DNA of 64,000 nucleotides from Galeruca laticollis (lineage: Eukaryota; Arthropoda; Insecta; Coleoptera; Chrysomelidae), in NCBI GenBank assembly GCA_963921935.1, contig OY998180.1:196891044-196955043 (forward strand). The letters are read 5' to 3'. Made by a program: the position numbers and the translations under genes. The notes under the pieces are model-generated. The model was given only the letters and a program-made list of their open reading frames with translations, was not told where the DNA came from and ran no database searches. Each line of letters begins with the position of its first letter. Position 1 is the first letter of the stretch. This document shows, piece by piece, positions 1 to 12,049 of the stretch.

Positions 1-39
1 GTGAACTTAAAATGAGATTTTTTTATTAAGTCGGTTTCC

Positions 40-250
40 AGGTCCATACAGCTTCCTATTTACGACCTACACCGTTCCTCTTTGCCTATTTTCGCATTAT
101 AGTCTCCCAGTACTAATTTTATATCGTAATTGGATATGTTCCCTCTATTTCCTCGTAGTATTTGTTGTTCTCCTCCTCATCTTTATCTTCAGAATGAGCG
201 TGCATATTTATTATTGTTATTTATCTATATATAATTTCCTGAATTCTCAA
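40..250 (-). pseudogene. LINE endonuclease fragment
   Basis: Reverse-strand translation, with frame changes, gives an acidic stretch EDKDEEE followed by LVLGDYNAKIG. The latter is the conserved GDxNA block of the apurinic-type endonuclease at the start of non-LTR retrotransposon ORF2. Only this part of the domain is present and the frame is interrupted, so it is a relic. A second copy of the same kind of endonuclease lies at 61080-62340. The clade (RTE-like or a relative) is not certain. Confidence 0.6.
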
Positions 251-1452
251 ACTGCATAATCTTTCCGAGACTGCTTTGAATTCAAATACCACACCTTTTA
301 GTCTTTTATTTATTAGGAATCCTGTCCTAATAATTCACTATTTCCCTTAAGTGACCTAATTTTCGAAGGCACTCCGTATAATGTCACGGATGAATGATTT
401 TGTAATATATAATGTCTGACTTCAAGTACTAAAGTTTAACCTAGGTCAGTTTTTTTATGTACATTCACTCTTAATGTTTTTAACAAGTTTTACAGTTTAC
501 GTAAGTAATAGGATTATACTTTTTATAGCCTACAAAAGTTGTTATTGCAGCTAATATGCGTTTCATTTATTGTGCGTTCAAAAAACAGCTAGTACCAAGT
601 ACATACATTATCAAATATATCTGATTGTTTTCATCTGTTTGGCGAAAAATGTTTACACAATAGCTCAGAAAAAATTAACAAACTTACTAAATTTGTTTAT
701 GCTACTTGTTTATGTAATTAAAGTTATTATTCCATACTGTAATAATATGTGAATAACACTTTGTTTTTTGACTGGGAGGACGTGATTTGAACACTATACG
801 AGATTTAAAATATACGACAGTTTGTACAGCACGGTTGCCACATTGTATAATATTTCCTCATCACAATGAAATAACAGCAATATAATTAACCCTGGACTGG
901 TATCGTGTTTTCATGAAACGTATCTGGTATCATACCCCAATCCTATATATAATCTTTAACCTTGTATATATTTTTTTCATTTTTCTTGGGCATTAAGTTA
1001 ATCATAAATTCTGAATCAATTTATATTTTTATTTGACGTTTCGCTCCATAATTCGGAGCATACAGGGCAGGGCAGCCATCTTCACATCGGAGGATTACAT
1101 CGTTGTGGTAAGAGATAAAACTTTAAAGTTTTGTATCAGCTAATACAGTTACTAAGGGCACATTTTGAAAATGGTTTCGATTCTACAGGGTATTCCAAAA
1201 CCACGTAGCAGCACAAACTTACATTTTTCTAAATGAGACGTACTATATTTTGTTCAAGAATCGAAAAGATCTCATCGAGAGCATTACAAAAATATAGCAT
1301 TCTAATATTTATGTGTGTGTTTTAAAAAGATATGGCAAATTATTGGCAAAAAAGACCTCATCTTTAACACTCTGCAAAACAGTAAACCAAAATATATTAA
1401 CAGGTCTTTGTATTCAATAATCTTTCACATATCATTGGCTGTGCTCAGTATT
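251..1452. other. AT-rich stretch without a recognisable gene
   Basis: No open frame here looks like a known family. The 60-residue plus-strand frame at 570-752 has low-complexity composition and no homology I recognise. A GACGTTTCG-type motif near 1036, often seen next to Penelope-like 3' ends, is the only hint of origin. Confidence 0.5.
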
Positions 1453-1830
1453 ACCCACTAATCTCTTCGTTGCTTATTGTTCATATGTCACGCACTATTC
1501 GTACATCTTGTTGTTATTTCATTAATATGGGTCGGAAGTTTCAGACGGGAATGTTATATGCACCTCCGTGTCAATGTTCGTTGTTGTCTCGAATATTTGA
1601 GATCTTCTAATATTACTGACACAAATGTTGTGTTTGACTATCCTGCTGAATTCTGTTATATTTTCTCATGTTTCATGCAACACCTTTGCTCCCATGTTTC
1701 ACATCTTTTCTTGGTTGTACCGTACCGATGACGGCTAATGAGCCAGAAACATGCGCGTCTGCGGTTACCACTCTTTTCAGTAGCCCCTTCTCCTAATTGC
1801 GTGCAATACCCACTAATCTCTTCGTTGCTT
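1453..1830 (+). repeat. ~355-bp tandem-type repeat, locus 1
   Basis: The string ACCCACTAATCTCTTCGTTG occurs at 1453 and again at 1808, so one full unit of about 355 bp plus the end of a previous one is present. The unit carries CCGTACCGATGACGGCTAAT followed by a GAGCCAGAAACATGC block. Diverged copies occur at 5288-5954 (same strand) and 17096-17240 (reverse). Each locus abuts a (TA)n tract. Short open frames inside are not conserved between loci, so it looks non-coding. Confidence 0.75.
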
Positions 1831-1843
1831 ATACATATACATA

Positions 1844-1911
<68 letters not shown>
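1831..1911. repeat. (TA)n microsatellite
   Basis: About 80 bp of nearly pure TA with a few ACATAT interruptions. It directly follows the last unit of the ~350-bp repeat. Confidence 0.95.
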
Positions 1912-1912
<1 letters not shown>

Positions 1913-2152
1913 CTTTTTATGTTAATGGATTTATTCCAAGTTCAAGCTTTCGTTTATGGTTACAAACTTCATCAGGATAAACTAGAAAAATGTAGACAAA
2001 CACCATTACAAGTATGTTTGAGTCAATTATTATTACTACTTTTTCGCTTCGCAGTAAACCAAACAAAATTACAAAATTTGATTTGATAAATCAATTAATT
2101 TTATTAACAGAATGTAAGATAAACTTTATTAACAACTTACTTATTATAGTAT

Positions 2153-2979
2153 TTAATTAATATTAATTATTCCTTGAGCACAATTATTGATGGTAATATC
2201 AGAATTTTTAGGCATTTGGCAAGTGTTTGAACTACTAGTAGCATTATGACTCATTTTTATAGATGACGTTGATGGGTTCTTGGAATTATTTAGATTAACT
2301 GGTATTTCATTTATTTGGTTATACATTAACTACTTCAATTGTCTTATTACTAGTGGTAGGCTGCGCTTCTTGACTTCTCAGGATTTTATGCGAAATATTA
2401 ATTTTATTAGATAAGCCGTCATCAATATAGCCTTCTGCAACCTCAGAAGAACGCCAACCTCCATATCTTTTAAGTGTTAACAAATCATTTCCAGAGTTAG
2501 CAAACGGCGTTGCAGAACTACGACGGAAGCAATGTCCTGTGTATCAACTGGTTTCGGGCTGTTTGTAAACGTCCTTATCATATTATTTTTTATCTTTGAA
2601 ACGGTCACTATCAATAGGTCTCCTCTGTTATCTATGTTATCAAGTTTCATATTTAACAGCTCATTTCGACGACAAGCTCCGTATATTCCAATTATAAGAG
2701 ACACCTACAATGCAATCTTAATAAAAATCAAAATTAATCTATTTTAATTTTGTTTACCTTCATATTAAGATAATGTTAATCATCTGCTTTTTTCAAAAAT
2801 TGAATGCATTGTTCTTGCGTTAAAATATTAGACTTTTTGGGCTGGTAATTTACAGAAGCTTCCTTCAAAAATGCTCGAACTTTATGAAAAGTGTCTAAAT
2901 TAATAGTTTCTTTGACTTTAAAGTGCTTTTCACATTATTATAAGGTGGATTTTAACGTAACCTCGCCTTTAGAAGCCAT
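2153..2979 (-). pseudogene. Crypton-type tyrosine recombinase relic
   Basis: The reverse strand encodes, with stops and frame changes, a start MASKGEVTLKST, a spacer with PKKSNILTQEQCIQFL, then YGACRRNELLNMKLDNI and GWRSSEVAEGYIDD. The RRNEL block fits the first catalytic arginine of tyrosine recombinases. WRSSxxAxGYI fits the C-terminal block containing the nucleophilic tyrosine. This layout is that of insect Crypton elements, which move with a tyrosine recombinase. The open core is only 75 codons (2477-2704) and in-frame stops occur on both sides. No terminal repeats are recognisable. A DIRS-type recombinase is less likely because no reverse transcriptase lies nearby. Confidence 0.65.
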
Positions 2980-3263
2980 CAATGATTGAATTTAAAAACA
3001 AAAATAAAAAATATGCATATAGACATGTTAAAATTGTCGACTAGATAACATTTTTTTTAAATCTTCTTTCTAGTAGTGGATGGATTTAGATTAAACATTA
3101 AAAGTTCTGTCAATAATGACAGCACAAGGAAATAGAGAAAGCAGAACGACCCATGGCAGAACTGACTGAAGTCAGTGTGAATTGGGAGTGGTTCCGGTGT
3201 AATTCTGCCACTTCTTAGTAGTCCTTTATATTAAAAGTGCTAAATTTATTATAAATTACTACG

Positions 3264-3908
3264 TCAATCGTTAAATATTTCTGGCCACCTTTTCTGTTTA
3301 GTAAATTGCTGGCTTAATAAGTCTGTATACAATGAAAAGCTATCTACATCTTTTTTGTTATTACATTCACTTATATAACACATTTCTAATATTTGTCTTT
3401 GAAATAGATTTTTTTCTGAGTCAAGAAAAACAGTATTCTCGTGCTGCACCCTGTAGTCACTCTGGTTCGCATATATACTAAGACTGGTAGCCTGTGGTTT
3501 CTTTTTGCAATTTTTTTTATGCCTAGCTAGTCTTTTTGACATTTTTTGGCTAGTTTGTCCTATGTATTCTAACCCACACTCACAAGGAATGCCATATACT
3601 GTGCCTGATTTTTGTGATGTTGGTGTTTTTTCTTTTAAATTGGAGTAGAATAGGTTAAGTTTCTTACAATTGTAATTAGCCACTACTATGTAATGATTTG
3701 AAAACAATCTTGTTAAGGAAGGAGACAAATTATGTATATATTGAAATTTAGCATACCTTAAGGGCTCTGCTTCATTAGGAGCAACCATGTTGCGGGCAGT
3801 CGGCCTATTATCATTGCTGCAAAATAATAACTTATTGATTAGTTTAATAGGATATTGATTTTTATGAGCAGGTCCTTTGGCATTAAAAGGATTTTCTATT
3901 TTTTTCAA
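3264..3908 (-). pseudogene. Penelope-like element, C-terminal GIY-YIG part
   Basis: A 214-residue open frame ending at a natural stop. Residues 104-109 VYGIPC and 115-119 YIGQT, then R126 and H130, form the GIY-YIG nuclease core. The upstream KFQYIHNLSPSLTRLF region matches the linker between reverse transcriptase and nuclease in Penelope-like elements. PLEs use the RT and this nuclease for target-primed reverse transcription. The RT domain is missing. The 5' edge at 3908 runs straight into another PLE piece on the plus strand. Confidence 0.8.
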
Positions 3909-4423
3909 AAATCAAAGACAAAGATCCCTTGTTGGATCAATCCAATCCAATGTGATTTATTGCATTATATGTTCACAATGTGATAAGAAATACATCGGTC
4001 AAACTAAACGCAGGCTTAAGGACCGTATTTGCTCACATAAGAGCGATATTAGAAATTTCAGAGAAACTTGCACGTTGGCATGTCACTTTGTCTATGGATC
4101 ACATACCTAATTACGTTGGTGTCACTGTGTTAGATCGCGAGTCTAATCTCACTAAGAGATCATTTTTGGAGATGTCTCACATTTTTAAAGAGCCTAATTC
4201 TATGAATACCAGAACTGATATTGATAACCTTAGCATTATTTACTCGCATCTTCTTATTTTGCGAGCACTAACCACCAGCTTTCACAATGAATTTCAGTCG
4301 TTTACATTTAATAATTTATTGTAGAGTTCCTGATGAAGAGCCAATAAAGTCTCGACAGCTTGAACAGAATAAAGTGTCCACTTTTTATTTCTCCTTTGAC
4401 TGAAGACCCGATTAAGAATTTTA

Positions 4424-4425
<2 letters not shown>
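3909..4425 (+). pseudogene. Penelope-like element, GIY-YIG end and 3' UTR
   Basis: Plus-strand frames encode NVIYCIICSQCDKKYIGQT, then after a frameshift near 4090 NYVGVTVLDRESNLTKRSF and LEMSHIFKEPNSMN, ending IIYSHLL. This is the GIY-YIG nuclease and extreme C-terminus of a Penelope-like protein. The 3' UTR (GATGAAGAGCC..CTCGACAGCTTGAA) runs directly into a (TA)n tract. The copy starts at the nuclease, so it is strongly 5'-truncated. Confidence 0.8.

Positions 4426-4477
<52 letters not shown>
4426..4477. repeat. (TA)n microsatellite
   Basis: About 50 bp of TA directly at the 3' end of the preceding Penelope-like copy. Confidence 0.95.
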
Positions 4478-4479
<2 letters not shown>

Positions 4480-5226
4480 TGTCACGTTTGGCAATAATAC
4501 CCAGTATATGGTAGGCTAAGGAAAATTAGGTCACGGACGGTTTTAAAAATGTTTTAATAATTATTTACAAAGTTACAAAGTATAGTGTAAAGCAAACATA
4601 ATTAAGATGAAACGTCTAGATAACAAAAAACAACAAACTCAGCAGTTTTCGAAAGAGAAAACTTTCTTGGATCGGAGATTGTAATTTTTCGGGGAGTTGG
4701 TCTTCGGACCGGCAAAGCGAACAGTTGAGTAAGTTAGAGTTCAAGTAAGCCTACCCGAGGGGTGCTTAGCGCGGTCTAGACAAAGTGCCCTACCTAGTGA
4801 GAAAGACGTGCACGCAAAGGATGTTAATATAAGTAAAGAGCCTATTGTAATTTTCTTATGTAATTTTGTCAGATTGAGAGTGACGTGCCCGCGAAAGATA
4901 TTATTGTAGGTAAATGGCTTATTATATTTTATTGGGTGTAATGTTGTCAGGTTGAGTGTTGATTAGTCGTAATGCCTGAACATTCATTTTATTTCATACG
5001 ACGTATACGGTCGAATAATTATCTGAGGTGGTGGTTCGGAATTGAAAGTGAAGATGTAATTCAATATTATGCGTGGTATTAGCCAGGAAAGTAGTTGTTT
5101 TTCTCTTCGAAGAACGGTAAGGCTAATATGTCGAAATTATTGAAATTTTGACTAAAACAGAGGTGCTGTAGAAAACCTAAATTTATTTTTCATATAGACA
5201 CACCTCGTATTTTATGAATTTTTTTC

Positions 5227-5228
<2 letters not shown>
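4478..5228. other. Unidentified repeat-like interval
   Basis: No coding signal. The CG-richer part at 4690-4800 resembles retrotransposon terminal sequence but no partner copy is present. It contains the ~77-bp direct duplication listed separately and is flanked on both sides by (TA)n. Confidence 0.35.
4797..4955 (+). repeat. Imperfect ~77-bp direct duplication
   Basis: The unit beginning GACGTGCACGCAAAGGATGTT (4805) is repeated from GACGTGCCCGCGAAAGATATT (4882), both continuing through GTAAATGGC/GTAAAGAGC and ending GTCAGRTTGAG. Divergence is around a quarter of positions. Confidence 0.7.

Positions 5229-5287
<59 letters not shown>
5229..5287. repeat. (TA)n microsatellite
   Basis: TA tract with one ACATAT interruption. 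It joins the ~350-bp repeat exactly at TTGTTATTTGTC. Confidence 0.95.
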
Positions 5288-5292
<5 letters not shown>

Positions 5293-5951
5293 ATTTGTCT
5301 ATTTCCAGGGTCTGAAGGTTCAGGCAGTAGAGCTATAGACGCCTCCGTGTCTCTGTTGGTTGTTGTCGTGAAAACTCGGGATCTTCCATTTGAAGGCACA
5401 AATGTGCGTTTGGGTATCTTGTTGAAATCCGTTGTTTGTGTTTTCTCATGTTTCAATTAACATCCTTGCTCCCAAGTTGTACACCTTTTCTTGGTTATGC
5501 CGTACCGATGAAGGCTAATGAGCCAGAAATATGCATGTCTACGGTTACCGCTCATTCTCTGTAACCTCTTTTGCGTGATATGCCCGCTAATTCTGTTTTT
5601 GTTTTATATTCCACGCGTTATTCTTTCATCTTTTCATTTGTTATTTGTCTATTTCCAGGGTCGGAAGGTTCGGACAGGAGAGCTATAGACGCATCCGTGT
5701 CTCTGTTGGTTGTTGTCCTGAAAACTCGGGATCTTCCATTTGAAGGCACAAATGTGCGTTTGGTTATCTTGTTGAAATCCGTTGTTTGTGTTTTCTCATG
5801 TTTCAATTAACATCCTTGCTCCCAAGTTGTACACCTTTTCTTGGTTATGCCGTACCGCTGAAGGCTAATGAGCCAGAAACATGCATGTCTACGGTTACCG
5901 CTCATTCCCTGTAACCTCTTTTGCGTAATATGCCCGCTAATTCTGTTTTTG

Positions 5952-5954
<3 letters not shown>
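5288..5954 (+). repeat. ~350-bp repeat, locus 2 (nearly two units)
   Basis: TTGTTATTTGTCTATTTCC starts at 5288 and again at 5638, giving a 350-bp period and well over 90% identity between units. The unit shares the GGCTAATGAGCCAGAAAYATG block with the loci at 1453 and 17096. Linker TTATATTCCACGCG (about 5610) separates the units. The array begins and ends at (TA)n. Similar 60-76 codon reverse frames in both units follow from their high identity and are not evidence of coding. Confidence 0.85.

Positions 5955-6002
<48 letters not shown>
5955..6002. repeat. (TA)n microsatellite
   Basis: TA tract lying between the ~350-bp repeat and the left end of a foldback MITE. Confidence 0.95.
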
Positions 6003-6004
<2 letters not shown>

Positions 6005-6006
6005 CT

Positions 6007-6595
<589 letters not shown>

Positions 6596-7735
6596 TTTCA
6601 AAATAACTTATAATAAATACTTGCAACCTTAACAACATTATCTTGTAATTATCTTGATTGTATTAATAATAATTTTGTAGTAATGATAGCTTTAGAAACA
6701 ATATTAATTGAGATTCATATTAACATATAAATTGCAGAACGAAGCGACGGGTCTGTATTTGGCGTTTTCAATATACAGCTTGTCCCAATGGCATGCTAGG
6801 TAAAATTAAACATTGAACAAACTTCCAGTTATGTCAAATCAACTGCAGTCTTATTTTGGTCGTTTTAGACGCAATTCTTCAGCTTTGGTTCATGGTTAAT
6901 GTGTTTCAAAAATCATATTCGTCATATTACGGGGTACCAGAAGATGGCACTATTGGTACCTGAAGCCAAGAAAGAACAGTATAATACTACCCTCCTAAGA
7001 AAGAAGGCAGTATATCCACAAATATTAGTTTTGAGATAATGCAGATTATGGTAAACAATGGTGAATGATTTTATGTTTTTATGACATATTTCTATAAATT
7101 TTAATTAAAAGGACGATTACTGCTTTTATGGAAGGTATATTACAACCGGTAAGAATGAACTGCATAAAAAAGCAGTCCAATTAGTTGGCGGTTACTGTTT
7201 TTCCAACGGAAAGCACAGTAACAACAAAAAGCATTTCATTTTATTAACTTTATCAGTCAAGAACTTTCTTACTTATCACACCATTAAACTCAATTATACA
7301 TTTTGTTGAGAAACGAATACTTATCTCATCATTAATTATTCAAAAAAACACAAAATCCACGTATTAAATATCATCAAACTCCGATCTTAAATCGGCGGCT
7401 GCATAGTTGACAGGCAGGTTCTGCTAAAATTGTCTTCGATTGGCAGGTATTAATGTAACCAAATTTCGCATAATCGCTTACTTCCTTTCTTCTGCAATTC
7501 CTCGGGTTTTGAAATGATGGCAGGTTCCTTGAAGCCACCTTTGAGATGAGTTAACTTATATCAAGTCATCTTTAGATTTTAGTTATCCAAGTAGATGGAG
7601 TAAAGTCGCCTAATGTGGAGTATTTTCCTAATGTGAAATAGACAACTGGAGTGATGATGTAGATCGAATCCGGCAGATATGCGCCCGGCCGTTACCCTTT
7701 TACCTGAGGTCGGCCGGGTTGCGCCCCATTTACAG
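6596..7735. other. No recognisable gene
   Basis: Mostly AT-rich unique-looking sequence. A CG-rich patch at 7675-7735 contains an inverted CGGCCG motif just outside the left end of the DUF4806-bearing element. Nothing coding could be supported. Confidence 0.4.
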
Positions 7736-8276
7736 CCCAAACAACACAAGTACATCCCCTGTACATCCCAGGGACGTCCTTCATTTGCTACTACGGGACG
7801 TCCCTGGGATATCCTTTATCGGGACATGGTACATACTGGGAACGTCCTAGGGAGATCTACTTTCCACCAAAAAGGACACACAAGGGATGTCCTTTTGGTA
7901 CGTCCCAGGGATGTACAAAGTCCCGACGAAGCACATCAAAGGCCACTTTAGGGATGATCCCAGGGACATCCCTGGGATATATGAAGTACATCCCCTGGAT
8001 GTCGTCGAATGTACTTTTTTTCATTTATTTAATTTGACATACTTCATAGAAAATATGAAGAAATAAATAAAATCCAGAGATTTTCCACACAAAACCACTT
8101 TCATGAAAAATGACAAGTATCACATAATGAAATAAAATATTTAAAAAAAATCGACAAAACAAAATCTCATTCTAAACATAAATTTATAAGATAATAAACT
8201 AAACAAAAACATATATTCATATGGTAATAAACAAAACAAAAATTGACGAAAGAATTGAAAATTGTATAGATATATA

Positions 8277-9167
8277 TTACCTAAGTGTTGTATTTGTTGT
8301 AGGCATTGCCGCATCTTTTTCTCTGAGGCTTCTTTCCTTTGCTCTCCTGAAGAACTTCTGTAAAGCATTCTCAATTTATTTTTGGTTACCAATGGCTTCA
8401 GAAGATCCTGTAACAAAAATATTATTACAGGTACAATTGAATGATGAAGTTTACTAAAATAATTTACAGTAAAAATAGATAAAAATACTCATCATTTGTG
8501 ACATCTTTGTTTCCTTAAAACATAATTTTTCTTTCGTCCCATACCAGGTGAAAGATGTAGCTGTTTGGTATGTCATGAATTGTAACATGACTCTTTTTAC
8601 AAAATCAAATGGGGAATTCCCCCCTATTTTTGATACTTCTTGAACCTGAAATAGAATAAGATAAAAATTAAAAAGCTATAGCACTCAACGATTTATTTGG
8701 TAATGAACAGTTGAAACAGGAACTCTGAATGAAACGAGTGAATTTTATAATAATACTAGCTACTGATCCTTAAACTTCACAGAAGCTTCACTTGAAAAAA
8801 AATGTAATTTTCTATGAAACTAGTTTAGCATCAATGACAACTAACTCATGCTTAATGTAGAAAGTGATATTTTGAATGTTATTTTTCAGAAAAAGTTTAT
8901 AGTACGACATTTGTGAATTGGTCTTGGGGGTGTAAATAGTTCTCTATGTCTTGAAATTCTTCCAGTGTCCTAACTGGTAGTTTTACTTTCTCGAATATAC
9001 TTTCTGTCCTCGTATTTGAAGTATCTAATATCCTGAGAGCATGCAATTCAGTAATGTTGTTCTTCAAAGATTTAACTTCTGATAATAAATCTGTTACCAT
9101 ACTAGTGAGCATATTCCGATTCCTTAGATTCTGCACACAAAAACTGCAAGCTTCTTCAAAACTGTAT
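8277..9167 (-). pseudogene. DUF4806-like spliced gene (broken)
   Basis: Three exons can be read on the minus strand: 9167-8906, 8645-8489 and 8407-8277, each with TTTTTTCAG/ATTTCAG/TTACAG acceptors and GT donors. Joined phases agree. Exon 1 has a coiled-coil-like LLSEVKSLKNNITEL and LPVRTLEEFQDIENYL. The exon 1/2 junction gives QFTNVVQEVSKIGG, and exon 2 contains FTWYGTKEK. Exon 3 gives IENALQKFFRRAKER. The order (leucine-proline motif, K/L-x-GG, aromatic-W-x-G, C-terminal basic helix) is that of DUF4806, a domain of unknown function common in insects. One in-frame TAA in exon 3 breaks it. A short upstream exon around 9310-9400 with a serine-rich tail is possible. Confidence 0.6.
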
Positions 9168-10429
9168 CTGGAAAAAAGATTGCAAATCATTATAAAATGC
9201 TCACAGTTTATTATTCAAATAATGAAAGTCTCTTGATTACCAAGGATATTAAAAATATATATGATAATTGACAGTAAATATATCTGAGCCATTTTCAGCA
9301 TTCATAAAAAATAGTACTCACCATCACCAGAACTTGAAGAAGAAATGCCATTAGGACCAGACTGCTCTTATCTTTCTTTTTTTCAATAGTTTCTGCGGAA
9401 AGAATCAGTGTTAGCATTATTATCAATGATCATCTTATAGTATAATGAATCAAGTAATTTATATTTCTACAACTTATTCATCACCTTTATTGAATCATAA
9501 GAGATTTTTTTTTGCATTTAAAGAATTCATTGTGTTTCAGTGATGTCGAAGTTTCCAGAATTTCCTTATTATTACTTGGGTACATATTGAATAGGATGCA
9601 TTGTATTGATATGTACCTAATTTATTAATCAATATACTATAAATAAACCTCACTATAAACATAATATTATAGAATCGAATAACCCAAGTATCATTTTGGA
9701 ACAATTCAAGAGAGTATATTCAGTATTATGATTATTGTTATAGGGATCGAGACGGAACTAGTTTTTTATTTTATATAATCAATGAAATCGTACAGAAAAC
9801 AACATTTTATTCTCTCGATAATAATCTTTTATTTACGTAAAAAGAAAGTTTAGAACTTTTCTAATAGCTGCCAATTGTAGTATCATGCTGATTATACACA
9901 AAATAATAGTTAACAAAATGTTTTAATTAGAACATTTTAATTACATATGGGTTTTTACTGCATTTATTCATTTTTGACGTTTCAAGGTTATCCACGCAGT
10001 GTTCAATGAATTTTCGGAGAAACTATAAAATTTCAACTGCGTAGTATTTTTATACAGCATATTTGAACAGCCATGAATGCAGAAAGATACTTTTGATGAC
10101 GACATCACAAGCATTTAATATCAGTTTTAAAAAATGAACATTTAAAAACGCTGATTATACAAAACTACTAATAGTGTTTACATCACATTGTTTGTGTTTT
10201 TTCACGGCAGATGGCATAAACGTCATCTTTCTCGGTCCCTATACCAACCTTTAAACTCAACTTATTATATCTCCTCAACTAGAAAATATTCAACTTTAAC
10301 TTCACAAGTTTTACAAAACAAAAATACACACACAGAAAACGGACCCGAGGTATTTTGTGAATACACATCACATCACATCACAAAGTTAGGTTAGAAACGT
10401 GCGTATATGACTGGCATTTAGACACAAGA

Positions 10430-10725
10430 GAATACGATCCCCCAAGTGCGCATGTTGCATGAACAGATTTGAATTTGATTGGTAGCGGGAAATTTAAATG
10501 CATGCAAGTTGAAAATGCATGATTTAGTTTTTCACTTGCGATTTACACACAAACCTAACCTAGCAAGCTAACCTAGCTTGAAATTTGAAAATCCCTGAAT
10601 TTTTAGCCAACCTTAACTTGACCTGACTTACCTTACGTAGACAGAATAATCATACAAAATTGTTAGCGATACTGATTTGAAAAAAATCTGTTCATGTGAC
10701 ATGCGCACTTCGAGGATCAAATTCC
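10430..10725. mobile_element. ~296-bp MITE inside the DUF4806 element
   Basis: GATCCCCCAAGTGCGCATGT at 10436 is repeated inverted as GATCCTCGAAGTGCGCATGT ending near 10718. Similarity runs outward as GAATNYGATCC and inward as CATGAACAGATTT, about 42 bp in all. The interior is non-coding and holds CCTAACCTAGC duplications. It sits upstream of the DUF4806-like gene, so it may be a later insertion. Confidence 0.7.
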
Positions 10726-11159
10726 TATATATCCATTATTTTCCAGAAAGAAAACAAAAGTTTTCAAACGAAGGTAATCAACTTTGAATTTTCAATGGAC
10801 ATTTTGATAAGTTTCAATGATTCTTATGTAAATTAATATTAGAAATACCAGGGACATAAATGGGACAACCTATGGATATACCAGATAGGATGTCCTCTGG
10901 ACAATCTCTGCAGGACATCCCCCGGATGTCCCAATCATGTCCTTGTACCGCGGTACATAAAAAGGACATACCTAGGACATCCCCGTGTTGTTAGGGAGTA
11001 TATTATGAATAAGTCGGGTTATGTTTCTCCCAATTTTAGAATATGACAAAAAAACGTGTTTCGTGGATTTCTAGTACTTAGGGTTATAAAAATAACAAAA
11101 TAGCTTCTAAACAATAATTTTAAAAACCTTCTTATAACACAATAAACGCTGTCAAAAAA

Positions 11160-11774
11160 TTGTATGGAAATTTAAAATGTATACGCCAAAGAAGTTTGCA
11201 AAATATGATGTGCATAACTGACGCAAGGATGCCTAACTTTATACCGAAAAAGACAAAGTGGCTTTTTTCTAAAGGCCGAAGAAAGAAAAGTGTCAAAATC
11301 TACCCAAGCCGTGGTTCGTTTGAAAAAAAACATATATAACACAAATCATAACATAACTACCTATAACTGATTTAGCTCCATCGAATTAGTCGCCGAACTT
11401 TGGTGTCCTATGTTCTTAAAATAAACAAATCTGTCGTTTTGGTATCATCAATGCATCATCAAAAAGTAAGGAGGATGAAAAGCTCGGAATGATACAGTTT
11501 TATAACAGCACCGAAGGAGGAGTAGACTACCTGGATGAGAAATGCGCAAACTATAGCATCGGAAGAAGAACAAGACGGTGGCCCATGGTAATCTTTTTTC
11601 GCATTTTAGATATAAGCTCTGTAAATGCGTACATTCTGTATACTGCCCAGAAAAATTATTAAGAAATGACGCGATTGAAGTTCATAAAACAATTAGCACG
11701 AGAACTTCTAACAACGCATTTGGAAAGAAGAGTAACATGCAGCAGCCTAACGTTTGAATTGCGCGCCTGTATAA
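11160..11774 (+). pseudogene. piggyBac-like transposase, middle part
   Basis: With stops and frameshifts the plus strand reads MYTPKKFAKYDVHN, NTNHNITTYN*FSSIELVAEL (the TNRNIT-DNWFSS block) and FYNSTEGGVDYLDEKCANYS, then RRTRRWPMVIFFRILDIS. These are the conserved C-terminal half of piggyBac-family transposases, including the GGVDxxDxxC block with its aspartates. The N-terminal half with the first catalytic aspartates is absent. The gene is cut at codon RACI by an insertion and continues at 18133. Confidence 0.85.
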
Positions 11775-12049
11775 AGGTCTTCGCTCACGATATGATGAGG
11801 TGACCAATAGTATCGACTGTATATCTCTACTTTGATGCTAACTGAATACTGATTGAGAACGACTCGAATACTAATTTATAAGTGGTATGCTTGAACTTGA
11901 CTACAGTTTGAAACGGTGTGTTTCGACTTGATGAGTACGCACTTGTCTCGAATGGGAACTAAGTAATGATATGTTAGACTTAGTATCTCTGACTGTTTGA
12001 ATTTGAGTGAAGCTTACTTCTAAATGTAACGACGACTGATTCGTTGTTG

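Larger units (their letters stand above)
7736..10996 (-). mobile_element. TIR element carrying a DUF4806-type gene
   Basis: The left end is CCCAAACAACAC (7736). The right end is its near inverse, reading CCCTAACAACAC on the minus strand from 10996. Both subterminal regions (7740-8010 and 10848-10985) are packed with short motifs of the form GGGACGTCC, CCAGGGATGTCC and GGACATCC in both orientations, as expected for transposase binding sites. The interior carries a spliced minus-strand gene resembling insect DUF4806 proteins plus a 296-bp MITE. I see no clear target duplication and no recognised transposase catalytic domain, so the superfamily is not assigned. Confidence 0.6.

Noticed and set aside
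5226..5810. Similar 62-79 codon frames in both units of the ~350-bp repeat
   Set aside because: The units are nearly identical, so conservation of the frame is not evidence of coding; the diverged locus at 1453 does not keep it.
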